From: Pseudobacter sp. | GTDB taxonomy: Bacteria; Bacteroidota; Bacteroidia; Chitinophagales; Chitinophagaceae | Assembly: GCA_017849455.1 (NCBI GenBank) | Contig: JAFIGX010000024.1 | Location: 62,001 to 126,000 of the forward strand | Direction of reading: 5' to 3' | DNA: 64,000 nt | In this document: positions 40,601 to 49,973 of the stretch, piece by piece | Layout: each line of letters opens with the position of its first letter | Numbering within the stretch: the stretch's first letter is position 1 | Notes under the pieces: generated by a model | What the model was told of the DNA's origin: nothing | What the model saw: the letters and a program-made list of their open reading frames with translations, nothing else | Databases searched by the model: none | Position numbers and translations under genes: made by a program

Positions 40601-42064
40601 ATGAAAATTTTATCTATTATAGTATTAGCTGCAGCACTTGCCTTGTCATGCAACAAGCAGATCGATGATATCAGACCGCTAACGAAAATTGATAAGGAAG
40701 GTGAATTGTCTTCTGTGGCAGGGATCGTTGAAGCAACCGTAGGAAATTATTCTCTGCTCAGAGGTAGCGGTTTCTTAAATTATGACGAAGCCGCTGCTAA
40801 TATCGCCGAAGGCCGTGGTAACAATGTAACGCTTCAGAGGTTTGGAGCCATCAACAAACAGTCAGACGCCTATTTCTTCCAGAACAATAATGGGCAAGCA
40901 TTGGGCTACAGTGCAGATTTTTTTCGCGGGGCTTACCAGGTTGTCGTTAATGTCAATACCGCCCTGGAGGGAATTGCAAATTTTGAAAAAACAAACTTGG
41001 CCTCGGCGACAGAGTCCGATAAGAATGCATTAATGTACGCAAAAGGAGAAAATATTTTTCTGCGTGCATTTGTATATTTCAACCTGATTCGGGTATATGG
41101 CAAACCATATTATCAGAATCCCGCAAGCAGCAGCGGCGTTCCTTTAAAAAGATCCAGTGAAATCAGGGATGCTCCGGCGCCTTCCACAGTAAAGGAAATT
41201 TATGATTTTATCGTGAGTGAATTGCAAATGGCTGCGCAATTGATGAAGGTCCCGGTTAATAAAACAAACAGTTTTGCCAGCACCACGGCAGCATGGGCGT
41301 TATTATCGAGAGTATACTTGTATAAAGGGGGAAGTATTGCAAACCCTGATAATGCCTCCAATCAGGCTGCCGTATCATATTCCGATAGCGTGATAAACCA
41401 GAATGGGGGGAAATATGCTCTGCTGCAGGGCGCAGATTATCAGAATATGTTTGGTGATGATGAGTTTGGCGCCATCGGTCGTTCGAAATTTGCCAACAAT
41501 AAAGAGATCATTTTCGCTTTCGATAATGCGACTTCCCCAAGCCAGATTGGCGAGTTATATCATTTCGACCAAACCTATAATGTTGGGGCTGTCTTTTTAC
41601 CTTCTACATCGTTTAAACAATTACTGGCGCCAGAAGATATCCGGAGTACCTTTTTCAAGAATAATAGCGCTTCCGGATTTACAGAAACCACCAAATGGCT
41701 TACGTTAAATGAAGCATGGCTCACACGCGCGCCAAATATTTATTTCCGCATGGCGGAATTATATCTCAACAGAGCTGAGGCGTATGCTAAACTGAAGAAT
41801 TTTTCCATGGCGAAAGCCGATCTAAAACAAATTCATACCCGTGCAGGTTTACCTGCCGACGACATCGATAATTTACCAGATCAGGATGTTATCACCGCAA
41901 TTCTCAAAGAAAGACGTATCGAACTGGCCTTTGAGGGCCATGCCGGCTTTGATTATTTCAGGAATGGATTGGCGATGACCAGGACTGCAGCCGATAACAA
42001 CGGTAAGGAAATGATCGTTCAACCTGATGATCCTAAAGTTGTGTTTACAATTCCCAATAATTAA
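40601..42064 (+). CDS. SusD/RagB-family surface lipoprotein
   Basis: About 487 residues from the ATG at 40601 (MKILSIIVLAAALALSC); the lipobox Cys is residue 17. SusD helices include AKGENIFLRAFVYFNLIRVYG, a TPR-like TTAAWALLSRVYLYKGG and the C-terminal RMAELYLNRAEAYAKLKNF, LKERRIELAFEGHAGFDYF. It begins 19 bases after the susC stop. As the surface-exposed lid of the SusC transporter it binds the substrate. Compared with the SusD at 15034 it shares only the family plan. The TlpA-type gene follows 19 bases downstream, consistent with one transcript. Confidence 0.94.
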   Translation: MKILSIIVLAAALALSCNKQIDDIRPLTKIDKEGELSSVAGIVEATVGNYSLLRGSGFLNYDEAAANIAEGRGNNVTLQRFGAINKQSDAYFFQNNNGQALGYSADFFRGAYQVVVNVNTALEGIANFEKTNLASATESDKNALMYAKGENIFLRAFVYFNLIRVYGKPYYQNPASSSGVPLKRSSEIRDAPAPSTVKEIYDFIVSELQMAAQLMKVPVNKTNSFASTTAAWALLSRVYLYKGGSIANPDNASNQAAVSYSDSVINQNGGKYALLQGADYQNMFGDDEFGAIGRSKFANNKEIIFAFDNATSPSQIGELYHFDQTYNVGAVFLPSTSFKQLLAPEDIRSTFFKNNSASGFTETTKWLTLNEAWLTRAPNIYFRMAELYLNRAEAYAKLKNFSMAKADLKQIHTRAGLPADDIDNLPDQDVITAILKERRIELAFEGHAGFDYFRNGLAMTRTAADNNGKEMIVQPDDPKVVFTIPNN

Positions 42065-42083
42065 CTTTTCAATTCAATTTATA

Positions 42084-43169
42084 ATGATCAACCAGGAAAT
42101 AAAATCCGCTATCATTCTCCTCGTGTTTTGTATTATGCAACTCAGCCTTAGATCACAGAATACGATCGTTACCGGATATATAAAAGGGTTCACCTCCCGG
42201 CAATTGGAGATTGGATACCATGCAGGAGAAAAATCAAAAACCGATACTGTAAGAGTTGTCAAGGGCAAGTTTACCTGGAAGGCAAACTTGGCGGAGCCAC
42301 AACAGGTGTACCTGGTATTCCCTAATATGTACTATCCATTCTTTGCACAAAGCGGTCATATCCAAATCACCGGAATTGCAGATTCCTCTGAATCATTTGT
42401 GGTGACCGGATCAAAGGTCCAGGATGAATACATCGAATTTCAAAAATCACTTAAGGACCTGACAGATCAGGAAGCACTTTTGCCCCAGGATAATAGAGAG
42501 ATGAGGGAAGAGGAAAAGAAGGCGCTCGATGTGAAATTAAATGAAATAGAAGAAGCAAGACGGAAGCGGGAAGACCAGTATATCGCAGTTCATCCTACCA
42601 GCTTCTTAAGTGTGCACCTGATTACCGAGCGCGCCTCATACGGCACCGACTATGCTGATGTAAAAAAATTGTATGACAGGCTTGGCGTAACAGCAAAACA
42701 AACGATGAGCGGTAAAGCGTTGGCAAAAAGGCTTGATGTTCTCAAAAGAAGCGCGATCGGCAATCAAATGATAGATTTCAGGCAGAAAGACACAACGGGA
42801 TCTGATGTCCATTTCGCAAATTTCAAAGGCAAATATGTGCTTGTTGATTTCTGGGCAAGCTGGTGTGGGCCGTGCCGGGCAGAAAACCCTAACGTACTCA
42901 AAGCGTATAATAAGTATAAGGATAAAAATTTTACCGTAGTTGGAATATCACTCGATGACAAAGGGGATAACTGGAAAAAGGCGATAAGAGACGATAACAT
43001 GCCCTGGGCCCAATTATCCGATCTGAGAGGTTTTAATAATGAAGTTTCTTCATATTATGGAATTGAGGGTATTCCCAGCAATCTGCTTGTCGATCCCACC
43101 GGAAAAATAATCGCCAGAGATCTTCGTGGAGAGAAATTGCAGCAAAAACTTGGCGAGTTGTTGAATTGA
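42084..43169 (+). CDS. TlpA-type thiol-disulfide oxidoreductase with DUF4369-like N-terminus
   Basis: 361 residues from the ATG at 42084 (MINQEIKSAIILLVFCIMQL); the hydrophobic start gives a signal peptide. Residues about 25-110 form a beta-rich DUF4369-type domain. A charged helical linker follows at 130-165. The C-terminal thioredoxin fold has VLVDFWASWCGPC with Cys261 and Cys264, DNMPWAQLSDL and GIPSNLLVDPTGKII with the cis-Pro. Such proteins reduce disulfides in the periplasm. The gene lies directly after SusD and before the unknown exported protein gene, as part of the putative import and redox operon. Confidence 0.93.
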   Translation: MINQEIKSAIILLVFCIMQLSLRSQNTIVTGYIKGFTSRQLEIGYHAGEKSKTDTVRVVKGKFTWKANLAEPQQVYLVFPNMYYPFFAQSGHIQITGIADSSESFVVTGSKVQDEYIEFQKSLKDLTDQEALLPQDNREMREEEKKALDVKLNEIEEARRKREDQYIAVHPTSFLSVHLITERASYGTDYADVKKLYDRLGVTAKQTMSGKALAKRLDVLKRSAIGNQMIDFRQKDTTGSDVHFANFKGKYVLVDFWASWCGPCRAENPNVLKAYNKYKDKNFTVVGISLDDKGDNWKKAIRDDNMPWAQLSDLRGFNNEVSSYYGIEGIPSNLLVDPTGKIIARDLRGEKLQQKLGELLN

Positions 43170-43197
43170 TGTTTCAAAAAAAATAAAATATTTTATT

Positions 43198-44712
43198 ATG
43201 AAGACTAAATTTTCTTATATACTGATTCCGTTGACAGTAATTGTTTTCATTGGAAAACTTACTGCACAGCCCGGCCACCAGAAATATCCATTGAAGGTGC
43301 TGTTTGTTGGCTATGATCCGCTAAAACCAATGCCTGAGCTAAAAAGGTCAGCGCCGGGCTTGATGGAGAAAGATGCCTTCACGGCGGAATACGCAGTCAG
43401 GATGCCTGCTTTCAAAGCTTTACTGGAAAATTATTTTACAGATGTCACTACTATGGACTGTCGCGATTGGAAACCTGCTGATTCTGGTCCTTATGATGTA
43501 ACCATTTTCGACTTTAAAACAAGGCCCCTCGGCGGGCAAAAGCCTGACAGGGATGCAAGCGAGAATAAGGATTACAAACGGGAAAAATATCTTCCAGATA
43601 ATTTCTCGAAGCCAACGATCTTCATTGCCAGCACAGCATCGGAAATGGGCGACGGTATAGGGCTTAAACTTGACTGGCTTTGCTTGTGCCTGGATGCTGA
43701 GGCGCATCACATGAAAACTCAACATGCGATTTTCAATGGTCCGGTTGAAAAGGTTTCTCCCACCATGGTATTGAAGAATACGCCAGACGGGATTTATCAT
43801 TATACATCAGGAGATACCGTTCCAAAACAAATACCCATGTGGAAAGTACAGAACGTCGGCTATATTGCAAACGATGTTTGCAGGATCGGATTAGTATCGC
43901 GCGGCAACCGGTTCACTGAAGGGCCGGATGCCGAGGTGATTTCCAGTGGTGTATGTGCTAAAGATGTTGGCGCGGTAGCACTTGGGAGACATGGGAATTT
44001 TTTCCTCTGGGGCTTTGGTGCATCCCCCGCTCAGATGACAGATGAGGCAAAGAAAGTCTTTGTGAATGTTGTGGCATATATGAAACAATTCAAAGGAAGA
44101 ATACCTATCGCCAGGAAATATAATCAACAAATGGCCACGACAGATGATGTTCGAGAAACAGTTAATCACACTACCAGGGAAGCATTTGAAGAAGATATTA
44201 AATCCACAAAGGAATTTAATGAAGCCAATGTCAAAGAAAAAAAACGCATAGATGCTAAAAAAGCAGCAGGTCAGCCACTGACATCTTCTGAAGAGGAGGG
44301 ATTGATGTATCTTGATCATCAAGAAGCACTTCCGACATGGGAAAGCTTTCTCAAACAAATGATGGGAAAATACTTTCCGAAATTCGGGACAGATGCACCC
44401 GCATTTCAAAAGTATATGAGGGATAATTTCGATTATTTGTATTGCGATCCCAAAGCGTTTTTTGAATATACAATCGATGAAGATGTAAAAAAAATAGGGA
44501 TATCGAATCATAGCATAAAACTACTCGATACCTGTATCGACATGCTTGAACGAAACGATCGACCTGATCTTGCCTTAAAGGTGTTGAAGAAGTATACTAC
44601 ACAAAATTTCACTACTGCAAAAGACTGGAGTAAATGGCTCTCGAAAAACCGGGACAAATTGTTCTTCTGTGAAACCAATGGATACAAATTCATGATCAAC
44701 ACCTATAACTGA
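43198..44712 (+). CDS. Exported protein of unknown function
   Basis: 504 residues with a signal peptide (MKTKFSYILIPLTVIVFIG, cleavage near TAQ). An alpha/beta region follows: KVLFVGYDPLKPMP, FKALLENYFTDVTTMDC, YDVTIFDFKTRPLGGQ and KPTIFIASTASEM, then FLWGFGASPAQMTDEAKKVFVN. This resembles a ThuA/glutamine-amidotransferase-like fold, but I see no convincing catalytic triad. The C-terminal 200 residues are helical and charged (SFLKQMMGKYFPKFGTDAPA, LDTCIDMLERNDRPDLALKV). It is framed by TlpA and DsbD-alpha-like genes and overlaps the latter (TGATG), so it likely acts in the same process. Family not recognised. Confidence 0.7.
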   Translation: MKTKFSYILIPLTVIVFIGKLTAQPGHQKYPLKVLFVGYDPLKPMPELKRSAPGLMEKDAFTAEYAVRMPAFKALLENYFTDVTTMDCRDWKPADSGPYDVTIFDFKTRPLGGQKPDRDASENKDYKREKYLPDNFSKPTIFIASTASEMGDGIGLKLDWLCLCLDAEAHHMKTQHAIFNGPVEKVSPTMVLKNTPDGIYHYTSGDTVPKQIPMWKVQNVGYIANDVCRIGLVSRGNRFTEGPDAEVISSGVCAKDVGAVALGRHGNFFLWGFGASPAQMTDEAKKVFVNVVAYMKQFKGRIPIARKYNQQMATTDDVRETVNHTTREAFEEDIKSTKEFNEANVKEKKRIDAKKAAGQPLTSSEEEGLMYLDHQEALPTWESFLKQMMGKYFPKFGTDAPAFQKYMRDNFDYLYCDPKAFFEYTIDEDVKKIGISNHSIKLLDTCIDMLERNDRPDLALKVLKKYTTQNFTTAKDWSKWLSKNRDKLFFCETNGYKFMINTYN

Positions 44713-45209
44713 TGAAGCTCGTATTGTTTATTCCTTTGTTTTTCGTATTCTTCTCAAATGCCCAGAACAAGTTTGATGCGAAGATTTCCGAATCAGCAAG
44801 GCAGTTAAGCTGCCCTGTCCCTAACGAAAGGAATCCTGTTACGCTGAACGCTCAGTTGGTAATTGAGAAGGATAGTATTGCTGTTATTGTGAAGGCGTCG
44901 ATTGCACCTGGGTGGCATATCTATGCGTATGTCCCGTCCAATTTGCCATACATCAAGATGGACCACATCCTGGAACTGCCGGATAATGTTCGCGCGGTTG
45001 GGAAGTGGCAGAATACCAGGCCGACATCGTCTGCTAATGATCCTGGTGTATTGATCTATGAGCAGACTGCAGTGTTCATACAAAAAACAGTGAGATCATC
45101 TGCTGCCAGACCGGGAGGGGTAATAAAGGCCGGATTATACTACCAGACCTGTAACCTGCGCCAGTGCCTTCCACCTGTTGAAAAAAAAATTGAATTAAGT
45201 TTTAATTAA
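44712..45209 (+). CDS. DsbD alpha-domain-like exported protein
   Basis: 165 residues with a signal peptide (MKLVLFIPLFFVFFSNA). The mature part resembles the N-terminal domain of DsbD: beta-rich, with SIAPGWHIYAYVPSN in the middle and YYQTCNLRQCLPPVEKKIEL at the end. In DsbD the two cysteines of this domain pass electrons to periplasmic partners; here C-N-L-R-Q-C could do so. The membrane and thioredoxin domains of DsbD are absent, so a separate electron donor is needed. The ATG overlaps the preceding stop codon (TGATG). It sits between the unknown exported protein gene and the second TlpA-type gene. Confidence 0.75.
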   Translation: MKLVLFIPLFFVFFSNAQNKFDAKISESARQLSCPVPNERNPVTLNAQLVIEKDSIAVIVKASIAPGWHIYAYVPSNLPYIKMDHILELPDNVRAVGKWQNTRPTSSANDPGVLIYEQTAVFIQKTVRSSAARPGGVIKAGLYYQTCNLRQCLPPVEKKIELSFN

Positions 45210-45220
45210 AAGACCAATTC

Positions 45221-46435
45221 ATGAAAACACCGGTTTTACTGATACTTGTTATAACGGCCATAAATATGATAGCCTGCAAGAACCAGCCAAACACAGCATC
45301 TTCTGGTAATAAGTCAAATGATAGTTTCCATATCAGGGTGAATATTAAAAATATTCCGGGCGGACAGGCACAACTAATATATAACGGACCTGGTGAGAGC
45401 GGCTACCAGGTATTGGATAGCTCTGCAGTCAAAAATGGCACCTTCCATTTTTCAGGAAAACTGGAGCGGCCCGAGATGCTGACAGTGCTCATAGAACCAC
45501 ATGGATGGACCTTTGATGTGTTTGCAGAAAACAGGATAATTTCCATCAGCGGGGATACTACAGGAGCTGACCCTGGTATCAACGACCGGCCAGATGGAAC
45601 CAGGGAAATGGTCATCAAAAATCTGGTTGTCACCGGCTCCGCTGATCACGATACCTGGGTTAAGTATAACGAGACGTCGTCCATTAAGCAATATGAAGCC
45701 GCCCTCAAAGGCTATTACCAGCAGTCAGATGCGGCAGCGAAAAATAAGAATATGGATGAAGCCTATAAATTCAGAGGACTCGCGGATTCCCTTTTCCTTC
45801 TACAAATGGCGGAAAGAATGAAATGGATCGATACATTTTCCCAACAGCAGCCTGCCTCCGACGCAGTTGCCTATATATTCTACACCATTTACGGAAATGA
45901 GTCCATGACCATTCCTCATGCAGAACAGATCCTGCATGCTTTTTCGGGGAATGCTACTGCCTCTCCTTACTATAAGTTTGTTAGCGACAATCTGGCCAAA
46001 CGAAAACAGTTCTCTCCCGGCCAAACTGCGCCTGACTTCACATTGCTCAAGAGAGATAGCAGTTCACTCACGCTTTCTTCCCTACGTGGGAAATATGTGA
46101 TGATCGACTTCTGGGCGAGCTGGTGCCACCCATGTCGCAAGGCCATCCCTCACTGGAAAAAAATTTATGCAAAATATCACGCCAAAGGATTTGAAATCCT
46201 AAGCGTATCAGATGATTTGAATTGGGCGAGCTGGAAAAAAGCGATGGACATGGAAAAAATGCCATGGCTGCAGGTGTGCGATGAATTTCCGGAACAGGAT
46301 AAGCCGGCAAGGGTAGGAAGTCTTTATATGACCACCTTCATCCCATTTTATGTGTTGTTGGATAAAGACGGAAGAATATTGGTCTACTCAGGCGACGAGA
46401 AGGCTATTGATGCTGCTTTAGAAAAGTACCTGTAA
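45221..46435 (+). CDS. TlpA-type thiol-disulfide oxidoreductase lipoprotein
   Basis: 404 residues. A lipobox (AINMIAC, Cys19) marks a lipoprotein. Residues about 35-140 are a DUF4369-type beta domain, then a helical linker to residue 265. The thioredoxin domain carries VMIDFWASWCHPC with Cys302 and Cys305 and FIPFYVLLDKDGRI with the cis-Pro. The dipeptide between the cysteines is His-Pro, as in DsbA, whereas the neighbour at 42084 has Gly-Pro; the two may therefore differ in redox potential, the one here being the more oxidising. It starts 12 bases after the DsbD-alpha-like gene. Confidence 0.92.
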   Translation: MKTPVLLILVITAINMIACKNQPNTASSGNKSNDSFHIRVNIKNIPGGQAQLIYNGPGESGYQVLDSSAVKNGTFHFSGKLERPEMLTVLIEPHGWTFDVFAENRIISISGDTTGADPGINDRPDGTREMVIKNLVVTGSADHDTWVKYNETSSIKQYEAALKGYYQQSDAAAKNKNMDEAYKFRGLADSLFLLQMAERMKWIDTFSQQQPASDAVAYIFYTIYGNESMTIPHAEQILHAFSGNATASPYYKFVSDNLAKRKQFSPGQTAPDFTLLKRDSSSLTLSSLRGKYVMIDFWASWCHPCRKAIPHWKKIYAKYHAKGFEILSVSDDLNWASWKKAMDMEKMPWLQVCDEFPEQDKPARVGSLYMTTFIPFYVLLDKDGRILVYSGDEKAIDAALEKYL

Positions 46436-46454
46436 ATCTTTAATTAGGCAGGTA

Positions 46455-49421
46455 ATGAGTAACATAAAAAAAACAACTGTGATGAGGTTCGCGAAATATC
46501 TTCAAACCGTAATATTATTCGTTTTGGGCCCTTGCTTATATGCACAGGCACAGCACAAATGGCAACAATCAACTTCAGGTGGCTACACCTACAAATACGT
46601 GACCGGCGACCCCATGAACGCCAGGTTCTACACATTAAAGAATGGGCTTACTGTAATATTATCACCAGACAGATCTGAGCCCAGAATTTCGGTAAGAATT
46701 TCGGTAAGAACAGGAAGTAATAATGACCCGCACGATCAAACCGGACTTGCCCATTATCTGGAGCATCTTTTATTCAAAGGCACTGATAAATATGGGACAT
46801 TAAACTGGCAAAGGGAAGAACCACTGCTCAACCAGATCAGCAAATTATACGAAGAATACAATACGGTCTCCGATCCCAAAAGGCGAAGTGAGATTTACAC
46901 AAGAATCGATAAAACCTCAAATGATGCTGCCAGGTTTTCCATTGCCGGAGAATACGACAACCTGATGGCCTTCCTGGGATCACAAGTCACAAATGCGTAT
47001 ACCTCTTTTGAAGAAACGGTGTACATGGAGGATATCCCTTCAAATGTACTGGACCCGTTCCTCCTCGTACAGGCTGAACGGTTCCGCAACCCAGTGATCC
47101 GTTTATTCCACACAGAACTTGAAACTGTCTATGAAGAGAAAAACAGGTCACTGGACAATGATAATGATAAAGTGCAGAATGCCATATTTTCAACTTTGTT
47201 CCCTACGCACAACTATGGTTTGCAGACCACAATAGGGACAGTTGAACATCTGAAAAATCCTTCTATAAAAGCAATAAAAGAATACTATAAAAGGTACTAT
47301 GTTCCCAATAACATAGCAATTGCAATGTCCGGGGATATCGATCCTGACGATGTGATCGGGAAAATAGACCGGTATTTCTCGTATATGAAGCCCGCCCCGG
47401 TCAAAGAATATCTTGGGCCTGTTGAAGCACCGGTAAATGGGCCTTTCATAAAAGAAGTGTTCGGGCCTTCCGCAGAAAGTGTCAGCATTGCATTCAGATC
47501 TGCCAAAAGCGGGAGTAAAGACGCAATGATAACAGAACTGGTCAGCGCCATCCTTTCTAATGGAAAGGCGGGTCTTGTGGACATCAACCTCAACAAGCAA
47601 CAAAAGGTACTGGAGGCTTCAGCCGGCTTATTACAGTTCAAGGATTATGGCGTGTTTATGCTCCAGGCGACTCCCCGGGAAGGGCAACCGCTCGACGCAG
47701 TAAAAGACATTTTATTATCCCAGATCAAAGCATTAAAAAATGGAGATTTCGACGAAACACTCATAAAATCCATCATATCCAACAAGAAACTCGCCTTCCT
47801 GGAACACTTGAACGACAACGAATTTCGATTACGTGCACTGGTGGATCAATTCATCAAAAACAAGGGGCAGGATTGGGACCAAAATGTGAGCTATATTGAA
47901 GAAATGAGCAAGATCTCAAAAGAAGAGGTTATAAGATTTTCCAATAATCTATTCAGCGACAACAACTATGTTATACTCTACAAAAGAACAGGAGAAAACA
48001 AAAATATTGTGAAAGTGGATAAACCACCGATTTCTCCCGTTGAAACGAATGAGGGGAAAGCATCTCCTTTCTTTCAGTCCATATTATCCTCGCATATCTT
48101 GCCAATCAGCCCTGTCTGGATCGACTATAAGAAGGAGCTAAAAAAGGCCAAAATAGGGAAAGTTGATGTGCTCTGCGTTAAAAATACCGATAATTCAATT
48201 TTCCATTTGCTGTACAGGTTCAAAATGGGTAGCTCGAATAATATGCTGCTCCCCATTGCCACCCAATACCTGGAGTATATCGGAACAGACAAGTACACCG
48301 CAGAAGACATCAGCCGGAAGTTTTATAGAATGGCGTGTGACTTCAGCATTTCCTCCGGCGCAGATGAAACAACAATTACCATCTCTGGCTTACAGGAAAA
48401 TTTCCACGAAGCGGCCTCATTGTTCGAGGAACTGATCACTTCCTGCATTCCTGATAAAAATGCACTGGAAGAGTTGAAGAAGGCCACCCTGATATCCAGG
48501 GCCAACCAGAAAACAGATAAAGCATCTATCGCAGAAGCACAGCTCAGTTATGCAGTGTATGGCGCCAAAAACCCTTTCAACCACGTTTTTAACAATGAAG
48601 AGCTAATCGCCATAAAAGCTGAAGACCTGACAAACCTGCTGCATTCGCTGGCATCCTACGAACATTCTATCATTTACTATGGTCCGCAATCCATAGATTC
48701 CTTAATAAAAGATATCGCACCGGTTCATAAATTACCTGGGAACTGGACGGCCCCAAACACTCCTGTAAAATTTAAAAGAACCATACAGAAAGAAAACCAG
48801 GTGTTGTTTACCAATTACGACGCTGTGCAGGCAGATATTTACTGGGTTAGAAATATAGACACCTATAAACCGGAAAAAGAAGCATTAATAAACCTGTTCA
48901 ACAACTATTTTGGCGAAGGCATGGGGTCCGTTGTTTTTAAGACGGTCCGGGAATCAAGAGCGTTGGCGTATTCAACGGAGGCACATATCAATTTGCCGTC
49001 GAAAAAAAGCGACAGCCTTTCGTTTGTAGCTTATATTGGCACACAGGCAGATAAATTGAATGAGGCCATTAGTGCCATGAATGATTTATTAAACCACTTT
49101 CCCGGTAATCAGCAAAACTTCATGAACGCGCAACAGATACTCGTTATGAGTGCAGAAACAGACAGGATCGTCCGGGACCAGGTCATCTCAAAATTCCTGG
49201 ATGCTCAAAGACGGGGAGTCGAGTATGATATTCGCAGAAATAATTACGAAAAATATAAAAAGCTTAAACTTTCCAACCTGACAGCTTACCACAAGCAACA
49301 ACTATCCAGGAAGCCATTTACCTATTGCATAGTAGGTTCCGACCAAAGAATAAACACTGAAGTTCTGCGGAAATATGGAAAACTAAATATAATGACCCTG
49401 GAAGACCTGTTCGGATTTTAA
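46455..49421 (+). CDS. M16-family zinc metallopeptidase, full two-unit form
   Basis: 988 residues. The signal peptide reads LQTVILFVLGPCLYAQAQ; the start may instead be the internal ATG at 46482. The first M16 unit holds the inverted zinc motif HYLEH at 100-104 (His100, Glu103, His104) with the third ligand likely in SFEETVY near 186. VQAERFRNP and YEEKNRSLDND follow. The second half repeats the M16 fold without the zinc motif, as in pitrilysin-like full-length members. These enzymes cleave peptides inside a closed chamber. Its place at the end of a Sus and thioredoxin operon suggests degradation of imported peptides in the periplasm. About 550 bases of non-coding sequence follow. Confidence 0.92.
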   Translation: MSNIKKTTVMRFAKYLQTVILFVLGPCLYAQAQHKWQQSTSGGYTYKYVTGDPMNARFYTLKNGLTVILSPDRSEPRISVRISVRTGSNNDPHDQTGLAHYLEHLLFKGTDKYGTLNWQREEPLLNQISKLYEEYNTVSDPKRRSEIYTRIDKTSNDAARFSIAGEYDNLMAFLGSQVTNAYTSFEETVYMEDIPSNVLDPFLLVQAERFRNPVIRLFHTELETVYEEKNRSLDNDNDKVQNAIFSTLFPTHNYGLQTTIGTVEHLKNPSIKAIKEYYKRYYVPNNIAIAMSGDIDPDDVIGKIDRYFSYMKPAPVKEYLGPVEAPVNGPFIKEVFGPSAESVSIAFRSAKSGSKDAMITELVSAILSNGKAGLVDINLNKQQKVLEASAGLLQFKDYGVFMLQATPREGQPLDAVKDILLSQIKALKNGDFDETLIKSIISNKKLAFLEHLNDNEFRLRALVDQFIKNKGQDWDQNVSYIEEMSKISKEEVIRFSNNLFSDNNYVILYKRTGENKNIVKVDKPPISPVETNEGKASPFFQSILSSHILPISPVWIDYKKELKKAKIGKVDVLCVKNTDNSIFHLLYRFKMGSSNNMLLPIATQYLEYIGTDKYTAEDISRKFYRMACDFSISSGADETTITISGLQENFHEAASLFEELITSCIPDKNALEELKKATLISRANQKTDKASIAEAQLSYAVYGAKNPFNHVFNNEELIAIKAEDLTNLLHSLASYEHSIIYYGPQSIDSLIKDIAPVHKLPGNWTAPNTPVKFKRTIQKENQVLFTNYDAVQADIYWVRNIDTYKPEKEALINLFNNYFGEGMGSVVFKTVRESRALAYSTEAHINLPSKKSDSLSFVAYIGTQADKLNEAISAMNDLLNHFPGNQQNFMNAQQILVMSAETDRIVRDQVISKFLDAQRRGVEYDIRRNNYEKYKKLKLSNLTAYHKQQLSRKPFTYCIVGSDQRINTEVLRKYGKLNIMTLEDLFGF

Positions 49422-49513
49422 GAATGGGTTTATTGGTGATATTTCAACCCATCTGGGACATAATTGAACTATTAATTCCGATAGTACCAACTGCCGTTTC
49501 TTGAGTAAATCTC

Positions 49514-49733
49514 TACCCCGTACAAAGCGAACTGAATATCGAAGGATTGGCCGTTGGGCATACTATCTATAAGAGTGATCGATATGACAGGTAAATTGGT
49601 ACTGACCCGGGTCGCCGCCGATTATACCGAAACGATCAACCTGCAGGAACTACGTGCCGGGGAATACCTGGTGCAGGTAACGGATAACAGGAAAAATAAG
49701 GTGAATGTCATAAAAATATCGAAATCGAAATAA
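49514..49733 (+). pseudogene. Degraded C-terminal T9SS sorting domain (frameshifted)
   Basis: One frame from 49514 reads YPVQSELNIEGLAVGHTIY. After a frameshift near 49570 the other frame continues RVIDMTGKLVLTRV, then NLQELRAGEYLVQVTDN and ends NVIKISKSK before TAA at 49731. Together these are the usual pieces of a type A sorting domain (YPNP-x-x-x-x-L-I, V-x-D-x-x-GK, L-x-x-L-x-x-G-x-Y-L-V). An intact neighbour for comparison is the end of the protein at 6516-9308. The Asn-Pro of the YPNP motif is also lost. The rest of the parent gene is missing. It fills most of the gap between the M16 peptidase and the third sigma gene. Confidence 0.75.
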
Positions 49734-49973
49734 TACCCTGACCAGTGGCAGGATCAGGGGACCGGCCTGGTTCCCGGACCTTATTGCCTCAGCAGTCCTC
49801 CATTTGTCCAAAGTCCGGTTCACGGTCATTGCCTTCCGGGATATGATCGTTCAGGCCCTCCCCGAAAGCTTTCGGGGGGCCCCTTTCGGCTTTAACTTTT
49901 ATTTAGCTACATTTTTTTGCCTCCACCAAAGGGGGTTTTTCCCATTTAAGATTTTTATCGGGGTGGATCACCG
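49734..49973. other. Gap with an 18-base perfect palindrome upstream of the third sigma gene
   Basis: CCCCGAAAG-CTTTCGGGG at 49860-49877 is a perfect palindrome, extendable by a base pair or two into a GC-rich hairpin. It lies about 97 bases upstream of the sigma ATG at 49974, so it could terminate earlier transcripts or be an operator. An AT-rich stretch at 49893-49922 may hold the sigma promoter. No gene is seen. Confidence 0.5.
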
